Below are positions 1 to 8,485 of a stretch of DNA of 64,000 nucleotides, piece by piece. A program made the position numbers and the translations under genes. The DNA lies in the NCBI GenBank assembly GCA_964636985.1, contig CAZWSX010000026.1, forward strand, positions 52,409 through 116,408, given 5' to 3'. The DNA is from CAZWSX01 sp964636985. Lineage in GTDB: Bacteria; Planctomycetota; Planctomycetia; Pirellulales; Pirellulaceae. Every line of letters begins with the position of its first letter. The first letter of the stretch is position 1. Under the pieces are notes generated by a model, which worked only from the letters and a program-made list of their open reading frames with translations, searched no databases and was not told the origin of the DNA.

Positions 1-1
1 G

Positions 2-1048
2 GCCGGCCTCCCCGTCATGGAGGGAAAGTCCCTGCTCTTTAAGTACCTGGGTGGAGTCGACGCCGTGCCATTGTGTCTCGGCACAAAGGACCCAGAGGAG
101 TTGATCCGCACGGTCCGGATCCTGGAACCATCGTTTGGCGGAATCAATTTGGAGGACATCGCCCAACCGAAGTGCTTTCGCATCCTCGACCGCTTACGCG
201 GGGAAATGCGGATTCCAGTCTGGCACGACGACCAACAAGGAACGGCGACCGTTGTTCTTGCTGCATTGTTAAATGCTATGAAAATCGTAGGCAAGCAATT
301 GACGAATATCCGCATCGCAATGGTCGGAATTGGTGCGGCCAATGTGGCGACCTATCGGCTCTTGAAAACGAGCGGCGTAAATCCCGCAGCTATTGTTGCC
401 TGCGATCGGAGGGGAACGCTGCACCGCGACCGGGAGGACATCAAGAGCAATGCGCAGTCGTTCGCTGATAAATGGCTTGTGTGTCAAGAGTCTAATGGCG
501 ACCACGTTGTCGGCGGCATTTCCGATGCGCTGCGAGGTGCTGATGTATGCCTCGCGTTTTCGGAGTCGGGGCCTGACGTTGTCCGTCCCGAATGGGTTCA
601 GAGGATGGCGCCCAATGCCATCGTCTTCGCGTGTGCGAATCCCACGCCCGAAATATGGCCGTGGCATGCCACAGAAGCCGGTGCCAGGATCGTCGCTACA
701 GGACGCGGCGATTTTCCGAACCAAGTCAACAACTCGCTCGCTTTTCCTGGGATCTTTCGCGGCACGCTGGATGTTCGAGCGCGAACGATCACCGATGAGA
801 TGGCAATCGCAGCCGCTCGCGAAATAGCAAAGGCGGCCGAATCCCCAGGGCTCAGCGAACAACGGATCGTGCCGCGAATGGACGAATGGGAAATCGTGCC
901 CGAGATCGCCGTGGCCACCGCCATGAAGGCCCAGGAACAAGGGGTGGCCAAGCTTAGCAAATCTCCGCAACAAATCCGCGACGACGCCAGGCGGATCATT
1001 CTGTCGGCGCGATCAATGGTGCCTGACGGTCATAATGACGGGCGATAA
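2..1048 (+). CDS. NAD(P)-dependent malic enzyme, 5' end cut by window
   Basis: Malic enzyme performs oxidative decarboxylation of malate to pyruvate with NAD(P) reduction in the cytosol. The reading frame is open to the left edge and reads GLPVMEGKSLLFKYLGGVDA, which is an internal motif of the short bacterial malic enzymes, so the ATG at 17 is not the true start and the N-terminal part lies outside the window. The motif FGGINLEDI with the metal-binding region, the WHDDQQGTA motif and a dinucleotide-binding MVGIGAANVA loop are all present, followed by CANPTPEIWP. It stands alone on the plus strand with about 340 bases to the next gene. Family assignment is secure; cofactor choice cannot be told. 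Confidence 0.93.
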   Translation, partial: AGLPVMEGKSLLFKYLGGVDAVPLCLGTKDPEELIRTVRILEPSFGGINLEDIAQPKCFRILDRLRGEMRIPVWHDDQQGTATVVLAALLNAMKIVGKQLTNIRIAMVGIGAANVATYRLLKTSGVNPAAIVACDRRGTLHRDREDIKSNAQSFADKWLVCQESNGDHVVGGISDALRGADVCLAFSESGPDVVRPEWVQRMAPNAIVFACANPTPEIWPWHATEAGARIVATGRGDFPNQVNNSLAFPGIFRGTLDVRARTITDEMAIAAAREIAKAAESPGLSEQRIVPRMDEWEIVPEIAVATAMKAQEQGVAKLSKSPQQIRDDARRIILSARSMVPDGHNDGR

Positions 1049-1388
1049 GACACGCTCGAGAGGTCGTCGAAACGCCGTTTACCTGGCAGATCCTTGGCTT
1101 CGACTGAGCGCCAACGTAGAACCGTGAAGAAGGGAGCGATCCGGCGCCACACTTGGGAACATTCGGGCGCCCCCATGCTGCACAGCCGCGCGCTAAGTCA
1201 GAGGTTAGCGGCCCCTCTGAGGCTTACATCAAACAATCTGGAAGTGGCCGAGTTCGCAGCCGAGAAAACCGTTGCCGGCCGATTCATTGAACTTGATCAC
1301 CGAGTTTGCCTCCGAAAGGGTGGGCGGCGTGCGATTTGCTTACGCAAACCTATGCTGCCGCGAGTATTACCCTGTAGGGAGATGTGCC
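1049..1388. other. Intergenic stretch without a convincing gene
   Basis: About 340 bases follow the malic enzyme. A 118-residue open frame from 1094 has no recognisable motif, no good ribosome site and runs into the following lipoprotein gene in another frame, so I read it as chance. At 1083-1099 there is a degenerate sigma-54-like sequence (GG and GC 12 nt apart, but TGGC in place of TTGC); I do not call it. Confidence 0.5.
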
Positions 1389-2849
1389 ATGGAGAGGTTG
1401 TCGTTCGTTCTAGCGGTTGTCGTCGCATGTGTCGGCTGTCAGCGAGTTGAGACTCCGAACAAGTTCGTTCCGGTTCCCGCTAGCAGCACATCCGTTCGCA
1501 TTATCTTTCTGCATCACAGCACAGGCGAATGCATTTGGAACGGAGGTGTACCCGATTGGTTCGGGGCTTACAACGCAAAGAACCACGTGAACTACGCCAT
1601 CAGCGAACAAGCCTTTCCAAAGGAATCTCCCTATGGTTGGGAGAACTTCCCTTACGATTATTGGAACATCTGGGTAAAGCATGCAGGCAGCCAGCGATAC
1701 CGCGACGAGCCTACGCTTGAAATCCTTTCGTCTCAATACGACGTAATCGCATTCAAACACTGCTTCCCCGTCTCCAGCATTGATGCCGACACAGGCGTCG
1801 CTGACATAGAGTCGAGTGAGAAACGGCAAGAGAACTACCGCCTGCAATATGCGGCCTTAAAAGAGAAGATGAAGTCATTTCCCAAGACTCAATTCTTGCT
1901 CTGGACCGGCGCGGCGCTCACGGAGGGTGAAACTGACGAGGATTCGGCCAAACGGGCAAAGTTGTTCTTTGACTGGGTGCGGACCGATTGGGACGAGAAA
2001 GGAGACAACATCTTTCTGTGGGATTTTAGAGAGTTGGAGACCGGGGGAGGCTTTTACCTGAAACCCGAATATGCCTCAGGCGACTCGCATCCGAATGAGA
2101 CCTTTTCTAACAAAGTAGCTTCACTCTTTGCGCAGCGACTCGTCGATGTGATCGAAGGCCGAGGCGATTCTGGTAGCTTGACTGGCGAAAGTGTCTCCGC
2201 CCGACCGGCTAACGACCTAGTGGCTGACCGTTCAACGGTGGTCGATCACAACGTTCGCTCTCAAGATCTCTCCCAAACAGAAAGTAAGCCTAAGACTCTG
2301 GTTTGGGATGATGCGGAAAATAGTGCGCGCCAAGATTCGTTGTGGGGCGAAAGCGCCACCTATGTCGAGGAGAACGGGTCACATGCGATCCGCCTCGGAG
2401 TTGCGACCGCACCCGAGGAGGATTGGGGCGAGTATGGAGCGCAGCGCGTGATCCATACGCGGCGATCAGAACGAGACCTGAATCTGCGTCCTTACCGCTA
2501 CTTGTCGATGCGGATCAAGGCCGACCGTGAAATGGAATTGGTTGTCACTCTCATGACAGTTACCACTTCAACCGGGGAGCAGGATCGATCCCGGTTTCAC
2601 TTTAGCGGTTACGTCCATGCTACCGCAGGTGACTGGAAAACGGTGACGCTTGACTTGGAGCGGTTGGAACTCAGTGTTGAAGACGAGGGGACATACGAAA
2701 AGGCTGGCCGTCCTGCGCGGCCGAACGATCTCTCGCTGATTCGATTTGCCACTAGTGAAAAGCACGCAAAGGCCACACTTCTGCTGGATGACGTCGCCTT
2801 CCACGCAACGTTACCCGAATCCTTGCGCGGCACACTGCAAGGCGACTGA
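1389..2849 (+). CDS. Putative lipoprotein with SGNH-hydrolase-like domain and C-terminal carbohydrate-binding-like domain
   Basis: The protein (486 residues) is probably exported: residues 1-17 form a hydrophobic signal (MERLSFVLAVVVACVGC) with two candidate lipobox cysteines. I chose ATG 1389 rather than the upstream in-frame starts because AGGGAGA lies just before it and the signal sequence begins there. Residues about 35-260 read like an SGNH/GDSL-type fold (IIFLHHSTGECIW near the N-terminus, SGDSHPNETFS near the end). Residues about 300-480 form a beta-rich domain (LVWDDAENS... LLLDDVAF) like carbohydrate-binding modules that accompany planctomycete secreted enzymes. The substrate cannot be told; the catalytic role is inference. 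Confidence 0.65.
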   Translation: MERLSFVLAVVVACVGCQRVETPNKFVPVPASSTSVRIIFLHHSTGECIWNGGVPDWFGAYNAKNHVNYAISEQAFPKESPYGWENFPYDYWNIWVKHAGSQRYRDEPTLEILSSQYDVIAFKHCFPVSSIDADTGVADIESSEKRQENYRLQYAALKEKMKSFPKTQFLLWTGAALTEGETDEDSAKRAKLFFDWVRTDWDEKGDNIFLWDFRELETGGGFYLKPEYASGDSHPNETFSNKVASLFAQRLVDVIEGRGDSGSLTGESVSARPANDLVADRSTVVDHNVRSQDLSQTESKPKTLVWDDAENSARQDSLWGESATYVEENGSHAIRLGVATAPEEDWGEYGAQRVIHTRRSERDLNLRPYRYLSMRIKADREMELVVTLMTVTTSTGEQDRSRFHFSGYVHATAGDWKTVTLDLERLELSVEDEGTYEKAGRPARPNDLSLIRFATSEKHAKATLLLDDVAFHATLPESLRGTLQGD

Positions 2850-3086
2850 CTCATCCTCGCGCGACAGATCGTGATCGCGGACCTACACCATGCCCGATGT
2901 CCGTACGTCTAGTCTCCCCCGAGACTGTTAAGCAATGTCGACTTTCCGCTATCGGAAGGTCACACGAACACGATAAACGCGCAGTGCCCAATCTCGTTTT
3001 CGCGTGCTCGATACACCTCGTGAGGCCGCAAGCTTGAAAGAGGATTGGGGCCGCGGCGCTGGTTCTCGCGGTGATCAATTCGGCCT

Positions 3087-4079
3087 TCATGACTGCCCAT
3101 TTGGCCGGCGCTCGGTTCCAGGGTGCAGTTCCCAGCAGGCGGGTTGTATAGGCGACACAAAGCCGTCCGGCTTCACCGTCAAAATACTGCAACTACACGT
3201 GCCAAGGACCTTTTCAGCCGTGTTGCCCAAAAACAGGCCTTGGATACCGCTACGACCAATGGTGCCCATCGCCAATAGCTCCACCGTGAGTTGATTCACG
3301 AGCTTGCTCACTTCTTTCCAGGGCGTGCCCCACGACAAGTGAACGTGGACTGTTTTGCGGTCGCATTTGAGTGAACTTAAGAAAGCTTCGAGGCGACTTC
3401 GTGCCTCCGCGTTGACCTCATCGCGCAGCGAACTCCCTTCCGGTATTTTGGAAATTACGTCTTCAGGAATGTCCATCGAGTCGACGACGTGCAGCAAATG
3501 AAATTGCGCTCCGGCCTTTTGCGCGACCCATAATCCCTGAGTAGCCGCCTTGAGGCTTACATCAGAAAAGTCGGTCGCTGCAAGCACTACTCTCGGCGGA
3601 CCTACGTGCTCGGCTTTGACGATCCACACAGGGGCTGGGCATTTTCGGATCAACCGCCTGGCAGTGCTGCCAACGAAAAACTGTTCCCAGGCCGCCAGGC
3701 CGCGAGTACCGGCGAGCACCAGGTCGTATCCTTCCGACTGGACGGCATGCGTCAGTTCGAGAAACGGCTCCCCCAGCAATGTTTCATAAGCAACATCCAG
3801 GTCGGAAGCGGCCAGGTCCATGATCATTCGTCTCATTTTCGCATCGGACGTGCGGCGCACCTCGCGTTGGAATTCTTCGCCATCGCGGCACAGTAAATCC
3901 AGCTTCGCCTTAGTCGATGCGTTGTGAGCGACACGACGCAAGTCTGCCAAGGTGTGAGCTAGTGTGATGCTCGCACCGGTCTGCCGGGCAATCCATACTG
4001 CCTGTTGGAGGGCTGCCTCCGAATAGGGCGAAAAGTCGGTGGCGACAAGAATACGCTGGTAACCGGTGGTACTTGTCAC
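3087..4079 (-). CDS. Universal stress protein, tandem UspA domains
   Basis: The 330-residue protein carries two UspA domains. The first begins ILVATDFSPYSEAALQQAV and ends with the nucleotide-loop motif GTRGLAAWEQFFVGSTA; the second begins VVLAATDFSDVSLKAAT and ends GTIGRSGIQGLFLGNTA. Both keep the G-x2-G-x9-G-S/T pattern of ATP-binding Usp proteins. It is cytoplasmic and expected to act in starvation, oxidative or redox stress. The start is GTG with a GGAAAGAG ribosome site. It is convergent with the lipoprotein gene. A weak sigma-54-like element lies about 95 bases upstream. The C-terminal 30 residues after the second domain are unusual and of unknown role. Confidence 0.92.
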   Translation of the reverse strand: MTSTTGYQRILVATDFSPYSEAALQQAVWIARQTGASITLAHTLADLRRVAHNASTKAKLDLLCRDGEEFQREVRRTSDAKMRRMIMDLAASDLDVAYETLLGEPFLELTHAVQSEGYDLVLAGTRGLAAWEQFFVGSTARRLIRKCPAPVWIVKAEHVGPPRVVLAATDFSDVSLKAATQGLWVAQKAGAQFHLLHVVDSMDIPEDVISKIPEGSSLRDEVNAEARSRLEAFLSSLKCDRKTVHVHLSWGTPWKEVSKLVNQLTVELLAMGTIGRSGIQGLFLGNTAEKVLGTCSCSILTVKPDGFVSPIQPACWELHPGTERRPNGQS

Positions 4080-4172
4080 GGGTGCTCTTTCCCAAGATAG
4101 GGTTCGCTCTGCACAGAACGGTCCGATCCCATCGGCTCACTAGGACAGAACCGTTACGGAAGACCGGGCCCA

Positions 4173-4189
4173 CGCAATGTTTGCGCCGT
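4173..4189 (-). promoter_or_regulatory. Weak sigma-54-like promoter for usp
   Basis: On the minus strand the sequence reads ACGGCGCAAACATTGCG. GG and GC are 12 nt apart and TTGC is intact, but the -24 block departs from TGGCAC. It would place transcription start roughly 80 bases before the usp start codon. I call it only because stronger copies of the same layout flank neighbouring genes. Confidence 0.35.
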
Positions 4190-4361
4190 GGACCGAAGCG
4201 AGGATTTACTTGTCGGATTTAATCCTTACGGCGCGCAAGGCGCGCGTTTTCGTACGAAACAGCACACCTCGGGTGCATCGCCCGCGCATTCCCGGACTCT
4301 ACGGCACCGATTCTTCGACAAAAACCCAAGGGTTGATCAAGCCTGAAGTTCCGCTGGTTAG

Positions 4362-4378
4362 TTGGCATAGTTGTTGCC
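4362..4378 (+). promoter_or_regulatory. Sigma-54-type promoter upstream of csrA
   Basis: The sequence TTGGCATAGTTGTTGCC matches the RpoN layout YTGGCAYG-N4-TTGC, with GG (-24) and GC (-12) 12 nt apart. The expected start near 4389 leaves an mRNA leader of about 135 bases before the csrA ATG. Confidence 0.55.
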
Positions 4379-4525
4379 CCGCATCGGCTTGGGTCATTTC
4401 ATTCATAAGGGTTAAACAACCAACCGGCCGTCGGCGATTTTCGAGAGTTCATCCAACAACCGCCGTACGGTGAGCCGTTCCGAGTGCGAGAAAGGTGTGT
4501 GTGCCTCATTAACAAGGAGGGAACC

Positions 4526-4738
4526 ATGCTCGTTTTAAGCCGGAAATCTGGTGAGCGAATCGTGATTGGCCCGAATATCGAGTTGACTGTGCTAGACATT
4601 CGGGGCGACCGGGTGAGGCTAGGTTTTGTCGCCCCGCGCGAAACTTCCATTCGCCGCGAAGAAGTCCGCCCGCGCCTGCGACACGAAGGCCACGATGAAG
4701 GGAGAAACCCTGCGCCGCAGAGTGCCAGCCTGAATTGA
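4526..4738 (+). CDS. csrA: Carbon storage regulator CsrA
   Basis: CsrA is a small homodimeric RNA-binding protein that controls translation by binding GGA motifs in mRNA leaders. The N-terminus MLVLSRKSGERIVIG is the family signature, followed by the strand region IELTVLDIRGDRVRLGF, APRETSIRREE and a polar tail. I chose ATG 4526, 14 codons inside the longest frame, because the family always starts at MLVLSRK and a strong AAGGAGGG precedes it. The tail (residues about 50-70) is less conserved. A sigma-54-like element upstream suggests stress or nitrogen control. The next gene is convergent, 18 bases away. Confidence 0.95.
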   Translation: MLVLSRKSGERIVIGPNIELTVLDIRGDRVRLGFVAPRETSIRREEVRPRLRHEGHDEGRNPAPQSASLN

Positions 4739-4756
4739 GGCGCACACCTGATTTGG

Positions 4757-5323
4757 CTAGGAAGTGCCCGAATCGCGGCCCTCTCGTCTCGCGCGATGGC
4801 CCGTGATCTGATCAATTCGGATCTTGTAATAGGTCATGCGAAATGCATCGGACGCACCGCCCGCAGTGCGAGCTTTCCACGCACTAATTCCGGGCTCCCA
4901 CCACAAGCCCTTAGCCTGGAGGACATCGTGGGCCAACTGCATTTCGCTGTCGCCCTCCGCCGCGTAATCGTTACCTGTTGCGTCTGGCGCTAAATTGGCG
5001 CGGGCCGGAAGCCTTGCCTCTCGACTCTCGCATGGCTCGGCAAGCTCTTCATATCGCCCCAGGACAACGACACTGACCCATTCGTCGTAACTTTTGATTT
5101 CATCCACTTCGACGCAAACTAATGGGTTGGACGTCATCCATTCGACTTTCTGACCACGAGTTGTAAAGCCGTAGAAACAGGGATCTTTATCGGCCGCGTC
5201 GTGATAGGCAAGGTAAACGGGGACGACGTAGGGCTGATTCTCGAAAGCGCACGCAAGCCGGGCGAGACGCGTTGCCATCAGAACCTGAGCGCACTCCTCG
5301 GCTGCCATTTCTTCAATCACCAT
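4757..5323 (-). CDS. Pyridoxamine 5'-phosphate oxidase-family flavin-binding protein
   Basis: The 188-residue protein has the split-barrel FMN-binding fold of the PPOX/NimA-like group: an N-terminal helix with EECAQVLMATRLARLAC, a strand pair PYVVPVYLAYH, the FYGFTTRGQKVEWM region where FMN phosphate usually binds, and VCVEVDEI plus WVSVVVLGRYEEL. It is cytoplasmic and probably reduces a small molecule or binds a flavin or haem. GGAGAT lies eight bases before the ATG. The last 15 residues are Arg-rich and not part of the fold. The exact reaction cannot be told. Confidence 0.8.
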   Translation of the reverse strand: MVIEEMAAEECAQVLMATRLARLACAFENQPYVVPVYLAYHDAADKDPCFYGFTTRGQKVEWMTSNPLVCVEVDEIKSYDEWVSVVVLGRYEELAEPCESREARLPARANLAPDATGNDYAAEGDSEMQLAHDVLQAKGLWWEPGISAWKARTAGGASDAFRMTYYKIRIDQITGHRARREGRDSGTS

Positions 5324-5519
5324 GGCTTGATCTCCGTTTCATCACGACCAAAGAACGCGTTGCCTGCCTGTTCACCTCGCGACTAAAACCAATTTTATCT
5401 TGACCGCATTGCTCGAGCCAGCAATTGCAAACCGGCTATCCTGAGGCAACCCAGCTCGCGGCGTTGTCCCTCGAACCGCAGCCTTTGAGCGATCAGCCCG
5501 GTCACCTGGTCTATCGAGG

Positions 5520-6773
5520 CTAAAGCTCTCCTTTTGACGTCCGCACCGACGCCGCATCAGTAACGTACAACCGAGACTCTCTGGCAAGTCTGTCAAGCAT
5601 CCCCTGTAGCCGTTGTCCCAACTCGCCAAGCAATGGGTCTAGGCCGTTGCCATCGAATCGCCCCGGCGCGACCTCAATTGGCTCGCCCATATCGAGTACG
5701 CAGTGCAATGGCGGATGGTAGCGAACTTTGTCGGTGAGATCTTCCTCGAACTTTTCGACCATTTCTAAGAGGCGGTCGACACTGGGACACGCGACGTAGT
5801 CAGGGACATAGGTCACCAGTTGTTGAACCAGATAGAGATCCTCAAGTTGCTGCCACCGACGTTCGTGTTCTGCAACACTCACCCGACCAAGGGCCATATC
5901 GGGCAGGATACGGGATCGCAAGACTCGTACACGGTGCATCGTGGCCCCTGGTTGCGCTTGCCCGAACCATTCCTTCTCTAATGTATTAAGGAGATGCTCT
6001 GCCAGAGCTTGAAGCCTTGTCCTAACAGGCCCCGTGCAAGATTCCCCAAGGAATTCCATCTCCTTTAGCGCGAGTAGAGCACGCCCTACTTTGATGATAC
6101 GGTTTGGCAGAGGCAGATGCCGTTGCGGACGCCAGGAAAGCCGACGTTCAATGTCGCTTAAAGTTTTGTCGGCTATCTCATTCACATCCCCAACCAGGTG
6201 GTACTTGATTGCCAGGGGATGAATGATCACTTTGCCCGGCGGGTTGATTCGCGCGCGTCTCTTCGCAGCCAGACGAGCGATCCCACCGATGCCGTCCAAA
6301 AATGGATGTAATTGGTCATTCGTTCTTGAAGTGGCTCCCTCAGGAAAGATAACAAGTGGGCGTTCGGCCTTGACCAGTATTTCGACCGCAGCGGCAGTTG
6401 CCTGGCGGTCCGTGCCTTCGCGATTCACACTGAAGGCCCCCAGTGTGCGAATGATCCAACGTGAAAGCCAGCCCTGATGAAACAGATGCCAGCTCGCCAT
6501 TGCGTAGACCAAGCAAGGGGTCAATTCGCAAAGCCAGCCGAGTGCGACCGGGTCCGCCGTGCGAGAATGGTTCGGACAAATCAAGATGCCATGTCCTGCT
6601 TCGAGTGATCGCCGTAGACGCTCAATGTGACGAACCTCGTGGCTGATAACGCGCTCAGCGATCCGGATATACCACGAGTGGAGATGCACATTCCGGAGCA
6701 GTACTTTGGACAGCCAGTCACGGCGAAGAGGTGGGATAAATTGATAAGGCTTCTCCACGATGACTCTTTGCAT
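5520..6773 (-). CDS. 1-acyl-sn-glycerol-3-phosphate acyltransferase-like protein (PlsC family)
   Basis: This family transfers acyl chains to lysophosphatidate or related acceptors at the inner face of the membrane. The catalytic HX4D motif is HSRTAD (His69, Asp74), and a FPEGATSRTND motif at about residue 140 matches the glycerol-phosphate-binding block. At 417 residues it is much longer than PlsC (about 240). The extra C-terminal 200 residues are helical, with the segments WQQLEDLYLVQQL and LLEMVEKFEEDL, and I cannot assign them. The pathway may be membrane-lipid remodelling under stress given its neighbours usp and csrA. Confidence 0.82.
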   Translation of the reverse strand: MQRVIVEKPYQFIPPLRRDWLSKVLLRNVHLHSWYIRIAERVISHEVRHIERLRRSLEAGHGILICPNHSRTADPVALGWLCELTPCLVYAMASWHLFHQGWLSRWIIRTLGAFSVNREGTDRQATAAAVEILVKAERPLVIFPEGATSRTNDQLHPFLDGIGGIARLAAKRRARINPPGKVIIHPLAIKYHLVGDVNEIADKTLSDIERRLSWRPQRHLPLPNRIIKVGRALLALKEMEFLGESCTGPVRTRLQALAEHLLNTLEKEWFGQAQPGATMHRVRVLRSRILPDMALGRVSVAEHERRWQQLEDLYLVQQLVTYVPDYVACPSVDRLLEMVEKFEEDLTDKVRYHPPLHCVLDMGEPIEVAPGRFDGNGLDPLLGELGQRLQGMLDRLARESRLYVTDAASVRTSKGEL

Positions 6774-7044
6774 GCGACTATCTCATGCGACAACAGCCGT
6801 CGCGTTTTTGATCGAACACCCGCCGCAAGCGTGGTTACTCCTTCGACTGGCCACTCGGCCTTCGTACCGCGACGCAACCGCTGGAGATTTCGGCAGTTCG
6901 AACTTTGCCGTGAAGGAGTCTCTATTCTTAACCACGAATGCACGCACATCATCGGTCGAGGCCGTGATGAGCCTCCGTCCACTGCGCGTGCTCGATGGGA
7001 TCGTAGCCGGGGTCTTGGTCAATTCCTCGGCGAGCCAAGTGTGG

Positions 7045-7260
7045 TCATCCCGGAAGCCGTTGCGGCTCCCCCATCGAACGCGCAGTGTTGGCCGAAAACT
7101 TGGGAGCGGCATCGTATAAGCCAATCAGGCTGGCGAGGTTTCGCGAGCGCAGTTCCCCTTGGCGGATTCGCTGACGCCGCTGATCCGGGCTCCACGTGGC
7201 CTGCAACTCACGGACCAGTTGAGAAAGCTCATTACGGTTGGTTTTTCGAATGGCAATCAT
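7045..7260 (-). CDS. Small hypothetical protein
   Basis: This 71-residue protein (MIAIRKTNRNELSQLVRELQ at the N-terminus) is basic and mostly helical with no recognised domain. I support it as real because GGAG sits seven bases before ATG 7260 and a good sigma-54-type element lies 38 bases upstream on the same strand. A longer in-frame start at 7305 would overlap that promoter. A 233-residue frame on the opposite strand overlaps it and looks non-coding. Function unknown. Confidence 0.5.
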   Translation of the reverse strand: MIAIRKTNRNELSQLVRELQATWSPDQRRQRIRQGELRSRNLASLIGLYDAAPKFSANTARSMGEPQRLPG

Positions 7261-7297
7261 TTTGCTGCTCCGGGGTAATTGCGGTCGCATGTCTCGA

Positions 7298-7314
7298 AGC
7301 AACAATCATGCCAT
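7298..7314 (-). promoter_or_regulatory. Sigma-54-type promoter for the small gene at 7045-7260
   Basis: On the minus strand it reads ATGGCATGATTGTTGCT, with GG and GC 12 nt apart and TTGCT at -12. Transcription would start near 7287, leaving a leader of about 27 bases containing the GGAG ribosome site. Confidence 0.58.
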
Positions 7315-7362
7315 TGCCCATCCTCTGATTTGCACGCAGTTTTAGCTGCATGGTAAGTAGCG

Positions 7363-7384
7363 CGCGCGGTGCACGCACCGCGTG
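7363..7384. other. GC-rich stem-loop
   Basis: The arms CGCGGTGC and GCACCGCG (7365-7382) are a perfect inverted repeat around a two-base centre, extendable by G-T and C-G pairs to 7363-7384. There is no T tract, so it is not a clear intrinsic terminator. It lies between divergent transcription units and could be a cruciform or a protein-binding palindrome. Confidence 0.4.
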
Positions 7385-7512
7385 TAACCGAACGATCCAC
7401 TAATCCAGCGGGTGTCTCGGTCGGCACGCAAAAGAAAGAGCCGTTCGGCACAGAAGGCCACTGATTTTCAGCCTGCGGCTCCACTTCCACGGGGCCGGCG
7501 GCTGCTCCCTGT

Positions 7513-7529
7513 TTGGCACAGCTTTTGTG
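7513..7529 (+). promoter_or_regulatory. Sigma-54-like promoter upstream of the short frame and pcm
   Basis: The sequence TTGGCACAGCTTTTGTG has a perfect -24 block (TTGGCAC) and correct spacing, but the -12 GC is GT, so it is weaker. It lies 90 bases before the ribosome site of the 17-codon frame at 7619 and about 230 before pcm. Confidence 0.42.
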
Positions 7530-7618
7530 TTCTCAACCGGCTTAACCGCACTAGTACCGGCTATCCAACGGGCTCGCGTCCGTGGGGGTCGTAAAGACTG
7601 GGTTGAGGAGAAGCAACC

Positions 7619-7672
7619 ATGACAAGCGATGGCAGCTTGCAGAAAGACGTCATGGAGGAACTGGCCAGCTAA
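7619..7672 (+). pseudogene. 17-codon frame resembling the N-terminus of a BON-domain protein
   Basis: GAGGAG lies eight bases before an ATG that opens a peptide beginning MTSDGSLQKDVMEELAS and then stops. The pattern of a short polar start followed by LQ-DV--EL matches how bacterial BON-domain proteins begin, but the downstream DNA shows no BON domain in any frame. It may be a truncated gene remnant whose expression signals survive, or a leader peptide for the following pcm gene. The similarity is judged by eye. Confidence 0.35.
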
Positions 7673-7758
7673 TATTCCGCGATTACTTGTGGACACACAG
7701 CAACCCTTGGCTGCAAGTCGTTTGTCTCCCATTTTTCCTGTCGAAGTGGATTATTACG

Positions 7759-8460
7759 ATGCGTTCTCAAGCACCTGGCTCTAAATCGTTCACATCCGAA
7801 GCCTTACGAGAGCTGATGGTGCAGAACCAGCTTCGTAGTCGAGAAATTTCCGACGAGCGGGTCTTACAAGCGATGATGTACGTACCCCGCGAAGAGTTTG
7901 TTCCCGAGGCTGTTCGTCACCATGCTTACGATGACTGTCCGCTGCCAATAGGCCACGAACAAACCATTTCGCAACCATTTACGGTTGCATTCCAATGCGC
8001 GGCGCTTCGCCTGCAAGGAGACGAACGGGTTTTGGAGATTGGTACGGGATCTGGTTATGGCGCGGCTGTGTTGTCTCGACTCGCTAGAGAGGTCTACACC
8101 GTCGAACGCATTCCCGAATTGGCGGCGCGAGCCAGGGCGACTCTCGGCCGGCTTGGGTTCGACAATGTCCATGTCGAACTCGCAAATGGCACTCTGGGGT
8201 TGCCGAAACATGCGCCTTTCGACGGCATCGTGGTGACGGCGGGCGGGACATCGCTGCCTCAGCCGTTTTTAGACCAACTCTCGCCGGGAGGACGGATTGT
8301 CATTCCGCTGGGAGAAGGGCCCGCCGGACAAAGCATGTATCGATTCACAAAATTTCCTGATGCACTCCAAGTCGATGATTTGGGCGGATTCTGCTTTGTT
8401 CCATTGATCGGCCGGTACGGGTGGGAGTCGTCCGAATCCAGGAAGTGGTCAAAGCGGTGA
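7759..8460 (+). CDS. pcm: Protein-L-isoaspartate O-methyltransferase
   Basis: This enzyme methylates isoaspartyl residues with S-adenosylmethionine, starting repair of aged proteins. The order of motifs is typical: QLRSREISDERVLQAM near the N-terminus, VPREEFVPE, the TISQP motif for substrate binding, the SAM loop VLEIGTGSGYGAAVLS at about residue 91, then VELANGTLGLP and FDGIVVTAGG. I chose ATG 7759 because family length (about 220-230) fits; the frame extends 59 codons upstream without family features. There is no strong ribosome site. It is convergent with a SAM synthetase gene 26 bases away, which would supply its cofactor. Confidence 0.93.
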   Translation: MRSQAPGSKSFTSEALRELMVQNQLRSREISDERVLQAMMYVPREEFVPEAVRHHAYDDCPLPIGHEQTISQPFTVAFQCAALRLQGDERVLEIGTGSGYGAAVLSRLAREVYTVERIPELAARARATLGRLGFDNVHVELANGTLGLPKHAPFDGIVVTAGGTSLPQPFLDQLSPGGRIVIPLGEGPAGQSMYRFTKFPDALQVDDLGGFCFVPLIGRYGWESSESRKWSKR

Positions 8461-8485
8461 CCTCGAGGCACTGTGAACGTTTACT

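Larger units (their letters stand above)
4080..4525. other. Divergent intergenic region between usp and csrA
   Basis: This 446-base region separates the minus-strand usp gene from plus-strand csrA. It holds a sigma-54-like element on each strand (minus 4173-4189, plus 4362-4378) and a GCGCGC palindrome pair near 4231-4246 followed by a short T run. No gene was recognised in it. Confidence 0.5.
7261..7758. other. Regulatory gap between the small gene and pcm
   Basis: About 500 bases carry a minus-strand sigma-54 element, a GC-rich hairpin, a plus-strand sigma-54-like element and a 17-codon open frame with a strong ribosome site. Each is listed separately. No full-length gene was found. Confidence 0.55.

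Noticed and set aside
1083..1099. Possible sigma-54 element CTGGCAGATCCTTGGCT
   Set aside because: GG and GC spacing is right but the -12 block is TGGC and the next gene is 290 bases away.
1094..1450. 118-residue open frame before the lipoprotein gene
   Set aside because: No motif, no ribosome site, and it overlaps the start of the clearly real lipoprotein gene in another frame.
4231..4260. GCGCGC palindrome pair followed by TTTT near 4231
   Set aside because: It looks like a terminator but no gene ends just upstream on either strand, and the T run is short.
6627..7328. 233-residue plus-strand frame
   Set aside because: It overlaps the start of the PlsC gene and the small minus-strand gene with better signals; composition is Arg/Pro/Ser-rich and no family is visible.
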